Source: Flavobacterium sp. ACN6 (lineage in GTDB: Bacteria > Bacteroidota > Bacteroidia > Flavobacteriales > Flavobacteriaceae). From it: 64,000 bases of DNA. Below, one piece after another: positions 60,558 to 64,000 of this stretch. The stretch spans positions 248,001-312,000 of the forward strand of contig NZ_MRCQ01000005.1 in assembly GCF_002304005.1 (NCBI RefSeq), written 5' to 3'. The notes under the pieces were generated by a model. The model saw nothing but the letters and a program-made list of their open reading frames with translations, did no database searches and was not told where the DNA came from. The translations under genes and the position numbers were made by a program. How positions within the stretch are numbered: the first letter of the stretch is position 1; each line of letters opens with the position of its first letter.

Positions 60558-62339
60558 ATGAAAAACATATTGATTTATATCGTTTTATTGTGTTCTGGTT
60601 TTGCATTTAGTCAAAACGAGCAGCTGGCTCAATATTACTACGATAAAGGGGATTTCGATAAAGCTAAAATCAGCTACGAAGAACTTTTAAAAAGTGCGCC
60701 TTCTAATACGCAGTATTTTTTAAGAACAGTCGATTGTTATCAGCAGTTACAGCAGTTTACAAATGCTGAAAAAGCAATTCAAGACCGTTACAATCGTTAT
60801 AAACAAGGTGTTTTTTTAGTTGAGTTAGGATATAACTTTCAACTGCAGAAAAATGATTCGAAAGCCAAAAATTATTACGAACAGGCAATTGAAAAAATAA
60901 AAATAAATCCGAATGATGTTTACGGCGTTGCTAATTCATTCGAGAAAAAAGTATTGTTGGAATATGCTTTAAAAGCGTACCAAACCGCAATGCAGATTCA
61001 GCCGAACTTCAATTTCAATTTTCAAATCGGAATGCTCTACGGACAATTAGGAAAAACCGATCAAATGATCGATTTATTATTGACAGAATCTTTTACAAAT
61101 CCGCAAAATACCAATCTGATCCAAACGCAGCTTTCTCGATTTATGAATGGAGAAACAGATAATACGGCTTTTAAAGATGCAATGCGAAAAGCATTAATTC
61201 TTAAAACCCAAAAAGATCAGGACGTTTTCTGGAATCATTATTTAAGCTGGTTTTATGTACAGCAGAAAGAATTCGGAAAAGCTTTTATTCAAGAAAAAGC
61301 AATTTACAAACGCGAACCCGAATCGTTGATGAGTATCGTCAATCTGAGTCAGTTTGCAATGAATGAAGACGATGATGAAACTGCTGTAGAAATTCTAAAT
61401 TTTATTCTTCAAAATACCAAAGATTTAGATTTATTGATTCAATCTAACGCCTATTTAATGCAGATTAAGATTGATAATGCTCAGGAAAAAGATTATCCCG
61501 CTATCCATCAGGAATTACAGCAGTTACTGGCAACTTACGAAATCAATCCTTTTACCTTATCTTTGCAGCTGATTCAAGCGCATTTTCTGGCTTTCAATTT
61601 GAAAAAAACAGAAGAAGGAAAGGCAGTTGTCAAAAAGGCTTTAGAATTAAATTTAAACGAATATCAAAAGGCCGATGCCAAAATGGAGCTGGCAGATATT
61701 TTACTTTTAGAAGAAAAATACAATCAGGCACTTATTTATTATTCGCAGATTCAATTGGATTTAAAGAATGATGTAATGGCGCACGAAGCCAGTTTAAAAG
61801 CGGCAAAAACCAGTTATTACAAAGGCGATTTTGAATGGGCGAATAAACAGTTTAAAGAATTAAAAGCGGCCAATACGCAGTTAATTGCCAACGACGCACT
61901 AGAATATTTTCTATTAATTAATGATAACACCGCTGCAGATTCTACTCAAGTCGCTTTGAAGCAGTTTGCAAAAGGAGATTTTTTAATTTATCAGAATAAA
62001 AAACAAGACGCCATAACGCAGTTTCAGAATATTTTAAAAACCTTTAAGGGACAAGAAATAGAAGCTGTAACATTATTGCGTTTAGGGAAAGTCTATGAAA
62101 GTCAGAAAGATTTTGCTTCGGCTTTAAGCCAATACCAGCAGATTATTGACAATCACAGTGACGGAATCTACGTAGACGAAGCACTATTTTTCTCAGCCGA
62201 AATTTACAATGACGAATTGAAAGAGGTAGAAAAAGCAAAACCACTTTATGAAAAGGTAATTTTTAATCATCAAGACAGTATTTACTTTGTCGATGCCAGA
62301 AAAAAATACCGCGAATTAAGAGGAGATAAGAATTTGTAG
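60558..62339 (+). CDS. Periplasmic/secreted TPR protein
   Basis: A 593-residue protein with a signal peptide (MKNILIYIVLLCSGFAFSQ) and tetratricopeptide repeats across its length (DKGDFDKAKISYEELLKSAP; ALKAYQTAMQIQPNFNFNFQ; AITQFQNILKTFKGQEIEAVTLLRLGKVYESQKDFASALSQYQQI). It is probably a scaffold for envelope complexes. No enzymatic domain. Partner unknown. Confidence 0.88.
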   Translation: MKNILIYIVLLCSGFAFSQNEQLAQYYYDKGDFDKAKISYEELLKSAPSNTQYFLRTVDCYQQLQQFTNAEKAIQDRYNRYKQGVFLVELGYNFQLQKNDSKAKNYYEQAIEKIKINPNDVYGVANSFEKKVLLEYALKAYQTAMQIQPNFNFNFQIGMLYGQLGKTDQMIDLLLTESFTNPQNTNLIQTQLSRFMNGETDNTAFKDAMRKALILKTQKDQDVFWNHYLSWFYVQQKEFGKAFIQEKAIYKREPESLMSIVNLSQFAMNEDDDETAVEILNFILQNTKDLDLLIQSNAYLMQIKIDNAQEKDYPAIHQELQQLLATYEINPFTLSLQLIQAHFLAFNLKKTEEGKAVVKKALELNLNEYQKADAKMELADILLLEEKYNQALIYYSQIQLDLKNDVMAHEASLKAAKTSYYKGDFEWANKQFKELKAANTQLIANDALEYFLLINDNTAADSTQVALKQFAKGDFLIYQNKKQDAITQFQNILKTFKGQEIEAVTLLRLGKVYESQKDFASALSQYQQIIDNHSDGIYVDEALFFSAEIYNDELKEVEKAKPLYEKVIFNHQDSIYFVDARKKYRELRGDKNL

Positions 62340-62429
62340 TTTGGTTTAATCGGTTAAACGTTTAACCGAATAACCAATTAAACAATTAAACAAAAAGAAT
62401 TAGTAATACGATGATTCAATAAAGGATTT

Positions 62430-62486
62430 AAGAGCCTAAAATAAAAACTTAGAACCTTAACGCCTTAGAATCTCAGAACCTTAGAA
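62430..62486. repeat. Word repeat (CTTAGAACCTTAACGCCTTAGAATC)
   Basis: Degenerate CTTAGAACCTTA-type repeats just upstream of the DUF4286 gene, related to those near 1100 and 19100. Confidence 0.55.
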
Positions 62487-62490
62487 AAAA

Positions 62491-62802
62491 ATGATTATTT
62501 ACAACGTTACCACAAACATACACGAAAGCGTTCACGACCAATGGTTAAAATGGATGCAGGAAAAACATATACCAGAAATATTGGCTACTCAAAAATTTTC
62601 ATCGGCACGAATTGTAAAAGTTTTGGTTGAAGAAGAAATGGGCGGTATTACTTATTCTGTACAATATGTAACCGACAGCAAAGAAACTCTAGATAAGTTT
62701 TATATCGAAGATGAACCAGAATTTCACAGAGAAGCTTTAGGTTTATTTGCAGATAAAATGCTTTCTTTTAGAACAGAATTAGAAGTTATTTCGGAACACT
62801 AG
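62491..62802 (+). CDS. DUF4286-family protein
   Basis: A 103-residue cytosolic protein. MIIYNVTTNIHESVHDQWLKWMQEKHIPEIL and a C-terminal VTDSKETLDKFYIEDEP are typical of DUF4286, a ferredoxin-like fold with no established function. It follows the TPR gene after a spacer of about 150 bases filled with word repeats. Confidence 0.88.
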   Translation: MIIYNVTTNIHESVHDQWLKWMQEKHIPEILATQKFSSARIVKVLVEEEMGGITYSVQYVTDSKETLDKFYIEDEPEFHREALGLFADKMLSFRTELEVISEH

Positions 62803-62807
62803 GTTTT

Positions 62808-62845
62808 AGTTTACAGTCACGGTTTTCAGTTTACAGTTGAGAATT
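62808..62845. repeat. Word repeat (TTTACAGTCACGGTTTTCAG)
   Basis: One further copy of the CAGTTTACAGTCACAGT family, directly after the DUF4286 stop. Confidence 0.6.
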
Positions 62846-62910
62846 AGAAAATAACGAAATAAAGCTTTGTTTCTTTGATCCTTAGTGGCAAAAAATAAAT
62901 AAAATAGGCA

Positions 62911-62939
62911 TTGCCTTTACAGCAAAAAGAATACTTTTG
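62911..62939 (+). promoter_or_regulatory. Promoter (TTG-N18-TACTTTTG) of rsmA
   Basis: TTG at 62911-62913, 18 bases, then TACTTTTG at 62932-62939, all upstream of the rsmA ATG by 26 bases. This is the best consensus-matching promoter in the window. Confidence 0.75.
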
Positions 62940-62965
62940 CGCCCTCGCGGCAAACAAGAAATAAA

Positions 62966-63751
62966 ATGGAAAAAGTAAAAGCCAAAAAACATTTAGGACA
63001 GCACTTTCTTAAAGACGAAAGCATTGCAAAAGCTATTGCCGACACTTTAAGTCTGAAAGGATACGATGAGGTTTTAGAAATAGGACCGGGGATGGGTGTG
63101 CTTACTAAGTATTTACTTGAAAAGCCGATTAACACACACGTTATTGAGATTGATACAGAATCTGTAACGTATCTGGGTGCCAATTATCCAAAATTAAAAG
63201 AGAAAATTATCTCTCAGGATTTCCTGAAATATAACATAAACGAAGTTTACGAAAACAAACAGTTTGCCATTATTGGTAACTTTCCGTATAATATTTCGAC
63301 TCAAATTGTTTTCAGAACTTTAGAATTTAAACATCAGATTCCAGAATTTTCAGGAATGTTTCAAAAAGAAGTTGCCGAAAGAATTTGCGAGAAAAAAGGC
63401 TCCAAAGCCTACGGAATATTATCCGTTTTAGCCCAGGCTTTCTATATTACAGAGTATCTGTTTACGGTTGATGAAAACGTTTTTATTCCTCCGCCCAAGG
63501 TTAAGTCGGGTGTGATGAGAATGACCCGAAAGGAAGATTATAGTCTTCCTTGCAGCGAAAAGTTGTTTTTTACAGTTGTAAAAACCGCTTTTCAGCAGAG
63601 ACGAAAAACATTACGTAACAGTTTGAAAACATTAAATTTATCAGACAAATTGCGAGAAGACATTATCTTTGATAAACGTCCAGAGCAGCTTAGCGTCGAT
63701 GAATTCATTGAACTAACTCTAAAAATAGAAACCGATGGAGTTCAAAGTTAG
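62966..63751 (+). CDS. rsmA: 16S rRNA dimethyladenosine transferase
   Basis: A 261-residue RsmA/KsgA enzyme. The SAM-binding motif is [16 protein letters not shown] near 38, and catalytic motif IV is [11 protein letters not shown] near 102 (an NFPY variant of NLPY). It dimethylates A1518 and A1519 of 16S rRNA late in 30S assembly. It overlaps the start of the next gene by 17 bases, so they are translationally coupled. Confidence 0.95.
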   Translation: MEKVKAKKHLGQHFLKDESIAKAIADTLSLKGYDEVLEIGPGMGVLTKYLLEKPINTHVIEIDTESVTYLGANYPKLKEKIISQDFLKYNINEVYENKQFAIIGNFPYNISTQIVFRTLEFKHQIPEFSGMFQKEVAERICEKKGSKAYGILSVLAQAFYITEYLFTVDENVFIPPPKVKSGVMRMTRKEDYSLPCSEKLFFTVVKTAFQQRRKTLRNSLKTLNLSDKLREDIIFDKRPEQLSVDEFIELTLKIETDGVQS

Positions 63752-64000
63752 TAGAGAATTTATACATCAGTTAGAAGATCTTATCAATAAGAAAAACGAC
63801 AATGAACTTGAAGTTTTGCTTAATGATATGCACCACGCTGATATTGCGGAAATCTTAGACGAATTAGATTTCGACGAGGCAACCTATATCTTTAAGGTTT
63901 TAGATAGTGATAAAACAGCCGAAATTCTTCTGGAATTAGAAGAAGATCTGCGTGAAAATATCTTAAGCCGACTTTCGCCAAAAGAAATTGCAGAAGAGCT
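63735..64000 (+). CDS. mgtE: Magnesium transporter MgtE, N-terminal part (cut by window edge)
   Basis: From ATG 63735 the frame runs open to the right edge (88 residues). The visible part is the MgtE N domain: [57 protein letters not shown], an alpha-helical superhelix that regulates the channel. The CBS and membrane domains lie beyond the window. It overlaps rsmA by 17 bases, an arrangement that points to co-translation. Confidence 0.9.
   Translation, partial: MEFKVSREFIHQLEDLINKKNDNELEVLLNDMHHADIAEILDELDFDEATYIFKVLDSDKTAEILLELEEDLRENILSRLSPKEIAEE

Noticed and set aside
1..64000. tRNA or rRNA genes
   Set aside because: I looked for them by eye and found no cloverleaf or rRNA-like sequence; a tRNA scan would be needed to exclude them fully.

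Overview
The window is a 64 kb AT-rich chromosomal segment that reads as Flavobacterium or a close relative (Bacteroidota, Flavobacteriia). The evidence is the gliding-motility lipoprotein gene gldH next to a RicT/PSP1 gene, promoters with the TAnnTTTG -7 box, weak or absent Shine-Dalgarno sequences, many SPase II lipoproteins and short intergenic word repeats. No rRNA, tRNA, CRISPR or prophage was seen. It is core chromosome with small accessory insertions.

Layout. 1-5.4 kb: the end of an ArsR-type regulator, a bacilliredoxin, then the tRNA ho5U34 locus. This holds trhO (with an added C-terminal domain), an HUH transposase with a 135-137 bp periodic palindrome array, trhP and a ferredoxin. 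5.4-9.6 kb: two lipoproteins and two ankyrin-repeat proteins. 9.9-14.1 kb: ricT-gldH-PBP1A. 14.2-15.7 kb: the two subunits of 3-oxoacid CoA-transferase. 15.9-24 kb: outer-membrane barrel protein, phosphoesterase, DNA polymerase IV, PAS protein, class I fumarase, a lipoprotein plus possible TNT-like protein pair, and a fused SpmA/SpmB-type membrane protein. 24-26.6 kb: a DNA-repair group (AlkZ-like glycosylase, PolB-like exonuclease, Ogt). 26.7-36.5 kb: a DUF2207 membrane protein, an epimerase, a four-gene operon (GNAT-nitrilase fusion to M28 peptidase), a short SSB, a DUF2461 protein, a Lys/Cys-rich small protein and ferritin. 36.5-47.5 kb: three paralogous secreted proteins of unknown function interspersed with an OmpA-type protein, a CAT-like enzyme, a HAD hydrolase and an EamA transporter, then NfeD plus flotillin. 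47.5-50.6 kb: a candidate structured RNA, metG and a CDGSH protein. 50.7-57 kb: accessory genes, including a secreted DinB-fold protein, an immunity-like two-gene insert, a patatin-like phospholipase split by an in-frame stop, and PrcB-like and DUF4375-like proteins. 57-64 kb: a lipoprotein, serS, lgt, a TPR protein, a DUF4286 protein, rsmA and the start of mgtE.

The most notable observations are four. (1) TrhO carries a C-terminal domain clearly homologous to the C-terminus of TrhP, encoded 1.3 kb away; both families make the same tRNA modification by different chemistry. (2) A regular array of alternating palindromes abuts the HUH transposase gene between them. (3) Two places have an accessory module bracketed by direct copies of an intrinsic terminator (70 bp and 49 bp identical), which suggests a shared insertion or duplication route. 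(4) A candidate RNA upstream of a small gene near metG has crossing complementary arms. Intergenic regions also carry several families of self-complementary word repeats, often as inverted pairs around terminators; one encodes the C-terminal tail of Lgt.

All assignments come from reading the sequence and recalling family features. No database search was run.
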